50,560 nucleotides of DNA from Salinivirgaceae bacterium (GTDB lineage Bacteria > Bacteroidota > Bacteroidia > Bacteroidales > SZUA-534). The notes below the pieces were generated by a model. It did no database searches, was not told where the DNA came from, and was given only the letters and a program-made list of their open reading frames with translations. Below, in pieces: positions 32,293 through 40,291 of the stretch. Location: NCBI GenBank assembly GCA_016284875.1, contig JAEEPS010000015.1, forward strand, positions 1-50,560, given 5' to 3'. The first letter of the stretch is position 1; the number at the start of each line of letters is the position of its first letter. Position numbers and translations under genes: made by a program.

Positions 32293-34506
32293 ATGAGAAT
32301 AAGACTAACAATCATATTAACGGCATTATTTACAGCAGTCGTTGGCGGCATGCCACTACGGTCGACCGCGCAAATAAATGACTTGACGCTGGAGCAAGTG
32401 GACAGCCTGATACGCATGCTGCCATCAATGCCCGACGACAGCACCAAAGCATTCGTGCTGACGCAGATATGCAGCAACCACCCCAACACTGACTCAACAC
32501 TGAAATACACTCAGGAACTCTACTCTCTCTCGTACAAGACCGGCATAAAATGGCTCGGAAAGGCCTACCATTACCTGTGTTGGTACTGCCAATCAACCGG
32601 CGACTTCGAAACAGCCGTCAAGTACGGGTACAAATCGCTAAAAATCAACGACTCACTGAATTACAAATATGATATGGCATTGAACTACAATGCATTAGGC
32701 GAATGTGTGGTGAGCCTTGGCGACTATAGTGCAGCAAGCGAATATTTTCATAAGGCACTTGACATTCTGTTAAATTTAAACAATTCAGCCTTAATAACTT
32801 ACACATATCGCAACTTAGGCATCATCTACATAAACTACAAATTATTTGAAGAGGCGATGACCTATTTCAACGAAGCCATGAAAATCGACATTGCCAACAA
32901 CAACCGTCGCCAACTGGCTCTCGATTATTACTTTATGGCTTTCTCACAACTGAACGCCTACGAAGCCATGCAAGATACGGTATCAATATACGATGCGAAA
33001 AATTTGATTGAGAAAGCAAGTTTGATTTTCAGAGAGTTACAGAACGAATTCCATATAATGAATTCAGACTTGTGCCAGATGCAGACCTACATCGATTATG
33101 CCGAACTTCAAAAACCCGCCATTCGTCAGCGGCTCATCGACAGCAGTCTGGTGCTATACAACGAAGCCCTCAACATTGCCGACAAAAATGGTTTTATGGG
33201 CGGCCATATTTACTATTTCGACATCTGCAAAGCCAAATACCAAATGGCGACCAAGCAATATGCCGATTGCGAGAAAACACTACGCGAAATAGAAATAAAG
33301 GCATTGAGCGACCTTGCGAATTCCGAAAGCCATCTGATTGATATATACCAGTGCATGGTTGATGTCTGCACCATCACCGGCAACTATCGGAAAGCCATAG
33401 AATACATCGAGAAACTGTCGTACACCGAAAAACGGTTCTATGACAATGAGTTTGCCGCGAACTCAATTCAACAGAGCGCAAAAGATGAATTCGAACTTGA
33501 GATGCGCAATCGCGACATTGACGCACGAAAACAGAAGTTGATGTTCGAAGAGCACAAGAAACAACTGCGCGTTATTGCCGTCTCTGCCTGCTTGTTTGTC
33601 GTGCTGCTGTTGGGTTTTGCTGCCAACCTCTACCGCAACAACCGCCGACGTCAAAACACCAACATTGCCCTTATGCGCCAGCGCGAAAACTACAAACTGC
33701 AACGCAGCATGCTCGCAAACGCCAACTACGAAGCCACTTCCAGCATAATGTACGCCAAAGAGATTCATACGGCCATCATGCCGACACGCGAGATAATGGA
33801 ATCGATTTTTGGCGAGACTCTCATTGTTTGGAATCCGATAGAGATTATCTCTGGCGACTTCTTCTGGGCCCGTCAGGAGGGCCGCTACAAATTGCTGGCT
33901 GTGGCCGATTGTACGGGGCACGGCATTCCTGGAGCGTTTATGAGTATGCTAGGAATCACTTCGCTCAACGATCTTGTATCATCCTCCGATATCGGCACAA
34001 CAACCGCTGCCGCCATCCTTGACAAACTGCGCACGAAAATAAACTTTGCCCTGCGCCAGAACGAGAAAGACGGGTTGTTGCTCGACGGTATGGACATTGC
34101 ACTCTGCATCATCGACAGCGAAACTATGCAAATGCAATACGCGGGAGCCTACCGCCCGCTGACAATAATCCGAGGCGGTGGAATGCTCGATTATGCTCCC
34201 GACAAAACGCACATCGGCTACGAACCGCGCCATATGATCCCGTTCACAAACAACATCATCGACCTCCGCAGCGGCGACACTATCTACCTTTACACCGATG
34301 GATTTGCAAATCAGTTCAGCCACGAAGACCGCGGAACCAAATTTTCTGCTGACCGATTGAGAAAAATGCTACGGAACATAAGCAGCAAGCCGTTTGCCGA
34401 GCAAAAAACGATAATTGATGAGACTATGAACAACTGGCGCACATCGAACCTTGGCGAAGTGTGCCCCCAAACCGATGACCAACTGCTGATTGGAATTAGG
34501 ATTTGA
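32293..34506 (+). CDS. TPR-containing SpoIIE-family protein phosphatase 2
   Basis: A 737-residue paralogue of the preceding gene with the same order of parts: signal peptide (LRSTAQ), periplasmic TPR region with recognisable units such as ALNYNALGECVVSLGDYSAA, a membrane helix at about 426-446 (VIAVSACLFVVLLLGFAANL), coiled coil, and a SpoIIE/PP2C domain with SGDFFWAR, DCTGHGIPGAFMSM, DGMDIALCIID and TDDQLLIG. It starts with ATG. The phosphatase halves are far more alike than the TPR halves, suggesting duplication followed by divergence in sensing. It ends 20 bp from the convergent deaminase gene. Confidence 0.9.
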   Translation: MRIRLTIILTALFTAVVGGMPLRSTAQINDLTLEQVDSLIRMLPSMPDDSTKAFVLTQICSNHPNTDSTLKYTQELYSLSYKTGIKWLGKAYHYLCWYCQSTGDFETAVKYGYKSLKINDSLNYKYDMALNYNALGECVVSLGDYSAASEYFHKALDILLNLNNSALITYTYRNLGIIYINYKLFEEAMTYFNEAMKIDIANNNRRQLALDYYFMAFSQLNAYEAMQDTVSIYDAKNLIEKASLIFRELQNEFHIMNSDLCQMQTYIDYAELQKPAIRQRLIDSSLVLYNEALNIADKNGFMGGHIYYFDICKAKYQMATKQYADCEKTLREIEIKALSDLANSESHLIDIYQCMVDVCTITGNYRKAIEYIEKLSYTEKRFYDNEFAANSIQQSAKDEFELEMRNRDIDARKQKLMFEEHKKQLRVIAVSACLFVVLLLGFAANLYRNNRRRQNTNIALMRQRENYKLQRSMLANANYEATSSIMYAKEIHTAIMPTREIMESIFGETLIVWNPIEIISGDFFWARQEGRYKLLAVADCTGHGIPGAFMSMLGITSLNDLVSSSDIGTTTAAAILDKLRTKINFALRQNEKDGLLLDGMDIALCIIDSETMQMQYAGAYRPLTIIRGGGMLDYAPDKTHIGYEPRHMIPFTNNIIDLRSGDTIYLYTDGFANQFSHEDRGTKFSADRLRKMLRNISSKPFAEQKTIIDETMNNWRTSNLGEVCPQTDDQLLIGIRI

Positions 34507-34526
34507 AACGACGCTCAAATGTAGTG

Positions 34527-34964
34527 CTACCGCTTTTTCGCAAAAAACTCTTTCATCAAAGCCGCACACTCCTCCTCAAGCACACCACCCTGAACAACCG
34601 TTTTTGGATGGAAAATGCCGCTGAAATGGTGACTGCCACGCTTCTCATCAACGGCGCCATAGACAATGCGGCTGATTTGCGCCCATGCCAATGCTCCTGC
34701 GCACATTGGACACGGCTCAACCGTAACATACAACGTACAGTCTGTCAAATATTTGCCACCCAAATAATTAGCGGCAGATGTTATGGCTTGCATCTCGGCA
34801 TGAGCAGTGACATCGTTGAGAGTTTCGGTAAGATTGCAAGCGCGGGCAATTATCTGCCCATTGCAAACCACCACGGCTCCAATTGGCACCTCATCTTTGT
34901 CGAAAGCAATTTTTGCCTGCTCCAAAGCCTTCTGCATGAAATATTTATCGTTTTTCTCGTCCAT
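34527..34964 (-). CDS. tadA: Nucleoside/tRNA deaminase (TadA type)
   Basis: A 145-residue zinc deaminase. The catalytic HAE motif (TAHAEMQAI) and PCPMCAGA supply the zinc ligands and the proton-shuttling Glu; ALAWAQISRIVYGA and the C-terminal VLEEECAALMKEFFAKKR match TadA, which converts A34 to inosine in tRNA-Arg(ACG). Guanine deaminases of the same fold are similar, so the substrate is likely but not certain. The gene is divergent from the MFS transporter and convergent with the phosphatase genes. Confidence 0.85.
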   Translation of the reverse strand: MDEKNDKYFMQKALEQAKIAFDKDEVPIGAVVVCNGQIIARACNLTETLNDVTAHAEMQAITSAANYLGGKYLTDCTLYVTVEPCPMCAGALAWAQISRIVYGAVDEKRGSHHFSGIFHPKTVVQGGVLEEECAALMKEFFAKKR

Positions 34965-35079
34965 CGCAACTGAATTGTTTTTTGTTCAAAAATAACGTTT
35001 TTCAAAATGCGGAATCCGAAATGTGGAAATCGGAATAAATTGAACAACTTTGCGCCGCAGATTTAAATCGGGCGCACAA

Positions 35080-36279
35080 ATGGCGACTAACAGCACAAAC
35101 AATTCACTGCCAACACTTTGGAACAGCAACTATATAAAGATTTGGTGCGCCAACTTTATGATTTTCTTCTCATTCATGCTGCTGGCTCCTCTGCTGCCGC
35201 TTTACTTGAGCGAGACCTATCAGGCCGACAAGGATACCATTGGTTTTGTGCTGTCGGGCTACACGCTTACCGCGCTGTTATTCAGACCTTTTAGCGGTTT
35301 CATTGTCGATAGTTTTCCTCGCAAACAGGTGCTTTTGGTCTGCTATTTTCTGTTTTTCGCGCTATTTGCAGGTTATTTGGTTGCAGGTTCGATGTTGATG
35401 TTCGCCATTGTGCGCACCATGCACGGCGCACCGTTTGGCGCCACCACTGTTGCCAACAGCACCGTTGCCATCGATGTGCTCCACCCCGACCGCCGCGCAG
35501 AAGGCATCGGCTACTACGGATTGAGCAATAACATTGCTACGGCCATCGCTCCCACTGTCGCACTCTGCATCTTTCACGTTTGGCACAACTATGACGCACT
35601 GTTTGCTTTGTCGCTGGTTTGTTCGGGCATTGGTTTAGCCATAAATTCAACTCTAAAAATGCCTGAACGAGAACAAGTTAAACCGCAAACACCAGTCTCA
35701 CTCGACCGTTTTTTTCTGCACAAAGGATGGATTGAGGCCATAGCGCAAGCATGCTACGCCTTCTCATACGGCGTACTATCCACGTACATAGCCATTTACG
35801 GCAAGGAGGAACTTGGAATCACAGGCGGAACTGGATTGTTCTTCATGCTGCTGGCATTGGGGTTGATAATCGCCCGCATTGCAGGCAGCCGCCCGCTTCG
35901 CGAAGGCAAAGTCATTCGGAATGCATCGTTCGGAGTGCTGATTTCAATGTTCGGATACCTGTTGTTTGCCGCCGTTCACAACCAAATCGGCTATTACGGC
36001 GCGGCTTTGATTATAGGATTCGGCAATGGCCACATGTTTCCCGCCTTTCAGACCATGTTTGTCAACCTTGCCCCGAACAGCCAGCGCGGAACGGCCAATG
36101 CCACGCAACTCACCTCGTGGGACATCGGCGTTGGTGCGGGTGTACTGATTGGTGGTGTTTTGGCTGAAGCAAGCGGCTATCATTCAGCATTTTGGGCTGC
36201 CTGGATAGTCAATGTGGCTGGCGTGGCCATTCTGTTCCTGTTTGCCCGCAAACATTTCATTAAGAATAAATTACGGTAA
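35080..36279 (+). CDS. MFS transporter
   Basis: A 399-residue major facilitator with 12 predicted membrane helices. The loop between helices 2 and 3 reads SGFIVDSFPRKQVLL, a variant of the MFS motif A (GxLaDrxGrkxxl), and helix 4 has VRTMHGAPFGATTVANSTVA. Closest in type to drug or metabolite efflux proteins of Bacteroidetes; the substrate is unknown. ATG 35080 is taken as start; a frame extension of ten Arg/Lys-rich codons upstream (MRRRFKSGAQ) is less likely. Confidence 0.88.
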   Translation: MATNSTNNSLPTLWNSNYIKIWCANFMIFFSFMLLAPLLPLYLSETYQADKDTIGFVLSGYTLTALLFRPFSGFIVDSFPRKQVLLVCYFLFFALFAGYLVAGSMLMFAIVRTMHGAPFGATTVANSTVAIDVLHPDRRAEGIGYYGLSNNIATAIAPTVALCIFHVWHNYDALFALSLVCSGIGLAINSTLKMPEREQVKPQTPVSLDRFFLHKGWIEAIAQACYAFSYGVLSTYIAIYGKEELGITGGTGLFFMLLALGLIIARIAGSRPLREGKVIRNASFGVLISMFGYLLFAAVHNQIGYYGAALIIGFGNGHMFPAFQTMFVNLAPNSQRGTANATQLTSWDIGVGAGVLIGGVLAEASGYHSAFWAAWIVNVAGVAILFLFARKHFIKNKLR

Positions 36280-36313
36280 CCCACACAAACAAGAACCGCA
36301 AATTCATCAACAC

Positions 36314-36344
36314 AAAAAAAGCGCCCCATTTTGTGAGACGCTTT
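36314..36344 (-). terminator. Intrinsic terminator of the Dabb-protein gene
   Basis: Stem AAAGCGCCCCA/TGAGACGCTTT (two mismatch or wobble positions) with a short loop; on the minus strand followed by seven T. It also lies after the MFS gene on the other strand. Confidence 0.65.
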
Positions 36345-36362
36345 GTACTGGCTAACGAGCGT

Positions 36363-36665
36363 TTAAGCCTCATAATCAAGGCATACGCGCAGTTTTGTGT
36401 TTGGACGGACAACGCCATCGGCCACAGCCACATGGGCTGGATGCACGGCATAGCCTTTCAACGCATCGAAACTTTCGAGCGTCGAGTCAAGCATAAGGTC
36501 GGCGTTCGATGTCGGCAAACCATTGATATTCACTTTAATATCAATCAGTCCTGGCACCTTGCCTGCCAAACCTTCCAAACCTTTTTTGATTTCAGCCTTT
36601 ACGGCATTTTTCTGTTCAGCCGAAAGTTCGTCTTTCAACCGCCAAAGAATAACGTGTTTTACCAT
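36363..36665 (-). CDS. Dabb (stress-responsive alpha/beta barrel) family protein
   Basis: A 100-residue single-domain protein starting MVKHVILWRLKDE, the standard opening of the Dabb family, with VPGLIDIKVNINGLPTSNAD and HPAHVAVADGVVRP as further signatures. These proteins form dimeric ferredoxin-like alpha/beta barrels; roles range from stress response to small-molecule binding or cyclisation. No function can be deduced from neighbours. A terminator follows, and a 136-bp spacer of short imperfect repeats separates it from the nitroreductase gene upstream. Confidence 0.88.
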   Translation of the reverse strand: MVKHVILWRLKDELSAEQKNAVKAEIKKGLEGLAGKVPGLIDIKVNINGLPTSNADLMLDSTLESFDALKGYAVHPAHVAVADGVVRPNTKLRVCLDYEA

Positions 36666-36801
36666 ATTAATTTAGAATTTAGAATGTTGAATTCAGAATT
36701 TTGAGTTTATCACAAAGATTCAAAGAAACCATTGTTTTTCAACCACTTGTACCTTACAACTTGTATCTTGTACCTAACAACTTGTACCTTACACCTCTCC
36801 C

Positions 36802-37419
36802 CTACTCAATCACCCGATAATTCTCTGGGTTCCACTTGTCTTTCGGCGAAGGATTCTCCGCTGGATGGCCAATGGCGATGACGCACAAAGGAATCTGAGT
36901 TTCGGGAATGTCCACCAAAACACGCAACTTGTCAACGCGGTCGGGATTGGGGAAAATGCCAGCCCAAACTGCGCCAAGTTCCAAAGCATGCGCGGCAAGC
37001 AAGATGTTTTCAGTGGCGGCCGAGCAATCGTGAATCCAGAAATCGCGGCCAACGCCGTCGAGAGTTTTTGTCATATCGCCGCAAACAACAATGGCGCAGG
37101 CAGCAGTTGTCAGGCGGGTGTTGGGCAGCGAATCGGCAATCTGCCGCAAAAGTTGCTTGTTTTTCACCACAACAAACTTCCATGGCTGCTTGTTCACTGC
37201 CGACGGCGCCGCCATTCCCGCACGCAGCAAAGTTTCTATCTGGCTGTCAGCCAATGGTTCATCGGTAAAAGAGCGGATGCTTGTTCGCGTCATAATGTTG
37301 TTGATGACGGCATCGGCGTTGTTGGCCGTCGGCTCTGCCGATTTTGTGGTAACTATCTTTATTATAGCAAATACCAGAGCAACAGCCAAAACCACCATGA
37401 TTATTGTTGACGTCTTCAT
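36802..37419 (-). CDS. Nitroreductase-family protein with N-terminal membrane anchor
   Basis: A 205-residue FMN-dependent nitroreductase-like protein. Residues about 5-25 are a hydrophobic helix followed by a polar linker, so the enzyme is probably anchored or exported, which is unusual for the family. The fold begins with RTSIRSFTDEPL (FMN-contacting Arg residues), then AAPSAVNKQPWKFVVV, and ends with the ELGAVWAGIFP and VIAIGHPAENPSPKDKW segments. Likely an NAD(P)H-dependent flavin reductase for an unknown substrate. Confidence 0.85.
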   Translation of the reverse strand: MKTSTIIMVVLAVALVFAIIKIVTTKSAEPTANNADAVINNIMTRTSIRSFTDEPLADSQIETLLRAGMAAPSAVNKQPWKFVVVKNKQLLRQIADSLPNTRLTTAACAIVVCGDMTKTLDGVGRDFWIHDCSAATENILLAAHALELGAVWAGIFPNPDRVDKLRVLVDIPETQIPLCVIAIGHPAENPSPKDKWNPENYRVIE

Positions 37420-37586
37420 TTTTGTCTAAATCAAATGTTATCAATAAGTTTTACAATAAGATAAAGCCGCGAACGACCTCAACAAATATAATAAGGTTCT
37501 GCTTTATTTTTCGATTCTAATCGGATTTTCAATCCTGATGACACTGATTTTGTAAAACATCTAACTTCGCGCAAAAATCGTGTGCT

Positions 37587-38531
37587 ATGTTCAAAAGAAT
37601 TAACGCATTCATTGTCAAATATATGGCTGTATTGGTGCTGTTGGTTGGTGTGGTGGCAATGTTCTGCCCCGCAACGTTCAACTGGATAAAACCTGGCGCC
37701 ATCAACTATCTGCTTGGTGTGGTGATGTTTGGTATGGGACTGACGCTCAACCCGTTGGACTTCAAAATCGTATTCAGCCGCCCGAAAGATGTGGGCATAG
37801 GCTGCCTTGCGCAATTCACCATTATGCCGCTGCTGGCGTGGGTGCTAGCGCGCATTTTCGGCCTTCCGCCCGAACTCACCATCGGCATTGTGCTGGTGGG
37901 CTGCTGCCCTGGTGGCACCGCGTCGAACGTGATTACCTATCTTGCCAAAGGCGACCTGGCGCTTTCGGTTGGTATGACCTGCGTTTCAACCATTGTCGCA
38001 CCGCTCGTTACACCGCTGCTCACATGGCTGTTGGTGGGCGAAACCGTCCATGTTGATGTGCTGAATATGTTCTGGTCGATTGTGAAGGTGATTATTCTGC
38101 CCATCGGTATCGGATTCATTGTCAAGCATTTCTTTGCCGATTTCACAAAATCGGTTGTCGATTACATGCCTGCGTTCTCATCGTTGGCGATTGCTGTGAT
38201 TGTTGGAACCGTTGTGGCCGCCAACTCGGCTCAACTGCTCTCCGTTGGGCCGCTGATTCTGCTGGTTGTGGCCCTGCACAACATCTGCGGATTCGCTCTC
38301 GGTTTCGGTCTGGCAAAACTGGTTGGAATGAGTCACGAGAAATGCACGGCGGTGTCGGTTGAAGTGGGAATGCAGAACTCGGGGCTGGCCTGCTCGCTTG
38401 CGCAGACACATTTTGCCGCAATGCCGTTTGCAGCCGTGCCTGGCGCCATCTTCAGCGTTTGGCACAACATAGCGGGAGCCATCTGGGCCCGAATATTGTC
38501 GGCAAGAAACGTAAGCGAGAAAGCCGCCTGA
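37587..38531 (+). CDS. Bile acid:sodium symporter (BASS) family transporter
   Basis: A 314-residue membrane protein with 9-10 helices. Family markers are YLLGVVMFGMGLTLNPLDF, the CCPGGTASNVITYLAKGD segment (unwound helix near the Na+ sites) and the second crossing motif VEVGMQNSGLACSLA. BASS members import bile acids, pantothenate, pyruvate or other organic anions with sodium; the substrate is not evident. It converges with the S4-protein gene, with a 1-bp gap between stop codons. Confidence 0.88.
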   Translation: MFKRINAFIVKYMAVLVLLVGVVAMFCPATFNWIKPGAINYLLGVVMFGMGLTLNPLDFKIVFSRPKDVGIGCLAQFTIMPLLAWVLARIFGLPPELTIGIVLVGCCPGGTASNVITYLAKGDLALSVGMTCVSTIVAPLVTPLLTWLLVGETVHVDVLNMFWSIVKVIILPIGIGFIVKHFFADFTKSVVDYMPAFSSLAIAVIVGTVVAANSAQLLSVGPLILLVVALHNICGFALGFGLAKLVGMSHEKCTAVSVEVGMQNSGLACSLAQTHFAAMPFAAVPGAIFSVWHNIAGAIWARILSARNVSEKAA

Positions 38532-38532
38532 T

Positions 38533-38760
38533 TTACTGCACAATGACAATTTTTTGGTCGAAAATCTCCACAACATCGCCGTTGCGGAGTTTGGCGCGTT
38601 TGCGGCTCTCGATTTGACCATTGAGTTTCACAATTCCGTCCTCAACAAACTGATTTGCCTGTGCACCATTCTCGCTGATACGCAACAACTTAATAAGTTT
38701 GTTCAGTTCAATGAACGGCTCCGACCCATCAGTCGATGGCTTTAATTGAAATTCTCTCAT
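38533..38760 (-). CDS. S4-domain RNA-binding protein
   Basis: A 75-residue protein made of one S4 domain: FIELNKLIKLLRISENGAQANQ is the helical part, and VEDGIVKLNGQIESRKRAKL with NGDVVEI is the RNA-binding beta part. Similar to YbcJ/RlbA-type stand-alone S4 proteins, which bind structured RNA (ribosome-associated). It follows the second nitroreductase gene by 3 bp and is probably co-transcribed with it. Confidence 0.88.
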   Translation of the reverse strand: MREFQLKPSTDGSEPFIELNKLIKLLRISENGAQANQFVEDGIVKLNGQIESRKRAKLRNGDVVEIFDQKIVIVQ

Positions 38761-38763
38761 ATT

Positions 38764-39273
38764 CTAAAGATATTCAACAATTTCCGATAACGATTTACGC
38801 TTTTTGGCAGGAATTTCATCAGTTGCAGCATAACCCATCGGCAGAAGCACAACTGGCTCACAATCAGAGTCAAGGCCGAAATATTTTGTAAGCAACTCGG
38901 CATCAAAATTGCAAACCCAACAAGTGCCAAGCCCTTTGTCGGCAGCGGCAAGCGTGAGATGGTCGGCTAGAATTGCCACATCAATGTTGGCATGGTTTTT
39001 CCCATCGGCGCGCGTCCAAGCCTTGTTTTTTAAAGCGCAGAGCATCAGCACAACAGGAGCCGCATTGAACCACTCACGATGATATGCACGCCTGACTTTG
39101 GCAAGGTTTTCGGGCGAATCAATCACATAAATCCGCCACGGCTGGGCATTGGTTGCCGAGGGCGCAAAATGCGCTGTTTCAATAATTTGGCTTACCAAAG
39201 CGCGGTCAACGCTGCGTGCCTGGTAATCGCGGCACGAATAACGTTTCAGCACCAACTCTTCAAAACTGTTCAT
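38764..39273 (-). CDS. Nitroreductase-family protein
   Basis: A 169-residue FMN-binding protein of the nitroreductase family: FEELVLKRYSCRDYQ (FMN phosphate contact), APSATNAQPWRIYVI, and LAAADKGLGTCWVCNFD near the C-terminus, ending VVLLPMGYAATDEIPAKKRK. Unlike the other nitroreductase in the window it has no membrane anchor. ATG 39273 is chosen since the fold starts there. Followed after 3 bp by the S4-protein gene. Confidence 0.88.
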   Translation of the reverse strand: MNSFEELVLKRYSCRDYQARSVDRALVSQIIETAHFAPSATNAQPWRIYVIDSPENLAKVRRAYHREWFNAAPVVLMLCALKNKAWTRADGKNHANIDVAILADHLTLAAADKGLGTCWVCNFDAELLTKYFGLDSDCEPVVLLPMGYAATDEIPAKKRKSLSEIVEYL

Positions 39274-39322
39274 ACTCTGCAAATTATAGCGGTTAAATAA
39301 TTGAACAAGAAGCATTTCTGCA

Positions 39323-39538
39323 TCAAAGCCGCGACAATTCGTCTTTGTCGAAAAGGGTTGGGTGGTACTCGTCGCACAAAGACGCCATCACCTTTGACAT
39401 AAACTGCTCACGGATGAATTTTGTGCGGTCAGTGACTTTCGACTTCTTACAATACTCCTCCAAAGCATTTAATTCATAATCATTTAGCGTGATTACAATT
39501 TTATGTGTGCGTCGAAGTCTGGAATCACGTGTTCGCAT
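39323..39538 (-). CDS. Small ribbon-helix-helix-like protein
   Basis: A 71-residue basic protein with the order beta-strand (THKIVITLND), helix (ELNALEEYCKKSK) and helix (DRTKFIREQFMSKVM), which fits a ribbon-helix-helix DNA-binding fold as in Arc/MobC-type proteins. It starts with an Arg-rich stretch (MRTRDSRLRRTHK). No toxin or mobilisation gene is next to it, so it may be a solitary regulator. ATG 39538 preferred over one 11 codons upstream. Confidence 0.65.
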   Translation of the reverse strand: MRTRDSRLRRTHKIVITLNDYELNALEEYCKKSKVTDRTKFIREQFMSKVMASLCDEYHPTLFDKDELSRL

Positions 39539-39621
39539 TGCAACTTGTTTTTTGTAAAGATAGTGCTGCAACGCCTGCCACGGGCGCTATCGGGGCTTTT
39601 TAATCAACGAATTATCAACAT

Positions 39622-40290
39622 TCAAGCGAGTATATCCAACCCAATACCGCAAAATCCTTCCTTCATTGCATACACCTCTCCTATCTCTTTGACTTTCTGC
39701 GGATTCAATGTGTGTTCAACAGTAATAATCCGTCCGATTCCTGCCGAAACCGCCGAGCGGATTCCTGCATACGAATCCTCAAAAACAACACATTCTGAAG
39801 GTTTTACACCAATTTTCGAAGCCGCTTTCAGAAAAATGTCGGGATGCGGTTTGCCTGGATAGGTGCCGTCATCATATATTACATTATTGATATCGAACCA
39901 TTTAGCCAGTCCAAGGTGGCTGAAATAAAAATCGACATTAGGTTTGTACGAGCCAGTGGCAATTGTAAAAGGTAAATCAGTGGTTTTCAGTTTATTGAGA
40001 AAATCTTCAACTCCAGGTGCCAAAGAATGCAGACCATCGGGTGCAGCGCAGCGCGTACGATACAGCAACTCCTTCTCTTCGGTTATGTCGCTTAATTCTG
40101 CCGATGATGGTTCGCGACCAAGCAAATAAGTGATAATCTGCAAATTAGTCCGACCTTGCAGGTTGGCATAAAACTCCTCAACACCAAGCGGCTGCGGCCG
40201 CAGTTTAGCCGCCATTTCAATCCACGCACGCTCATGCAGAGGCGAGTCGAGGAACATTGTCCCGTTAAAATCAAAAATCACACCTTTCAT
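39622..40290 (-). CDS. HAD-family hydrolase (beta-phosphoglucomutase-like)
   Basis: A 222-residue HAD phosphatase or phosphomutase. Motif I is VIFDFNGTMF: the nucleophile Asp8 is present, but the second Asp of DxD is Asn10, a variant known in some HAD members. Motif II is TIATGS, motif III the Lys in YPGKPHPDIFL, motif IV FEDSYAGIRSA. A helical cap lies between residues about 15-85. It likely hydrolyses a sugar phosphate or similar. The ATG is 1 bp after the stop of the protease gene (TAAGATG), so translation is coupled. Confidence 0.88.
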   Translation of the reverse strand: MKGVIFDFNGTMFLDSPLHERAWIEMAAKLRPQPLGVEEFYANLQGRTNLQIITYLLGREPSSAELSDITEEKELLYRTRCAAPDGLHSLAPGVEDFLNKLKTTDLPFTIATGSYKPNVDFYFSHLGLAKWFDINNVIYDDGTYPGKPHPDIFLKAASKIGVKPSECVVFEDSYAGIRSAVSAGIGRIITVEHTLNPQKVKEIGEVYAMKEGFCGIGLDILA

Positions 40291-40291
40291 C

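Noticed and set aside
39323..39538. Antitoxin of a toxin-antitoxin pair
   Set aside because: The ribbon-helix-helix pattern fits, but neither neighbour is a toxin; the flanking genes are a nitroreductase and a HAD hydrolase.
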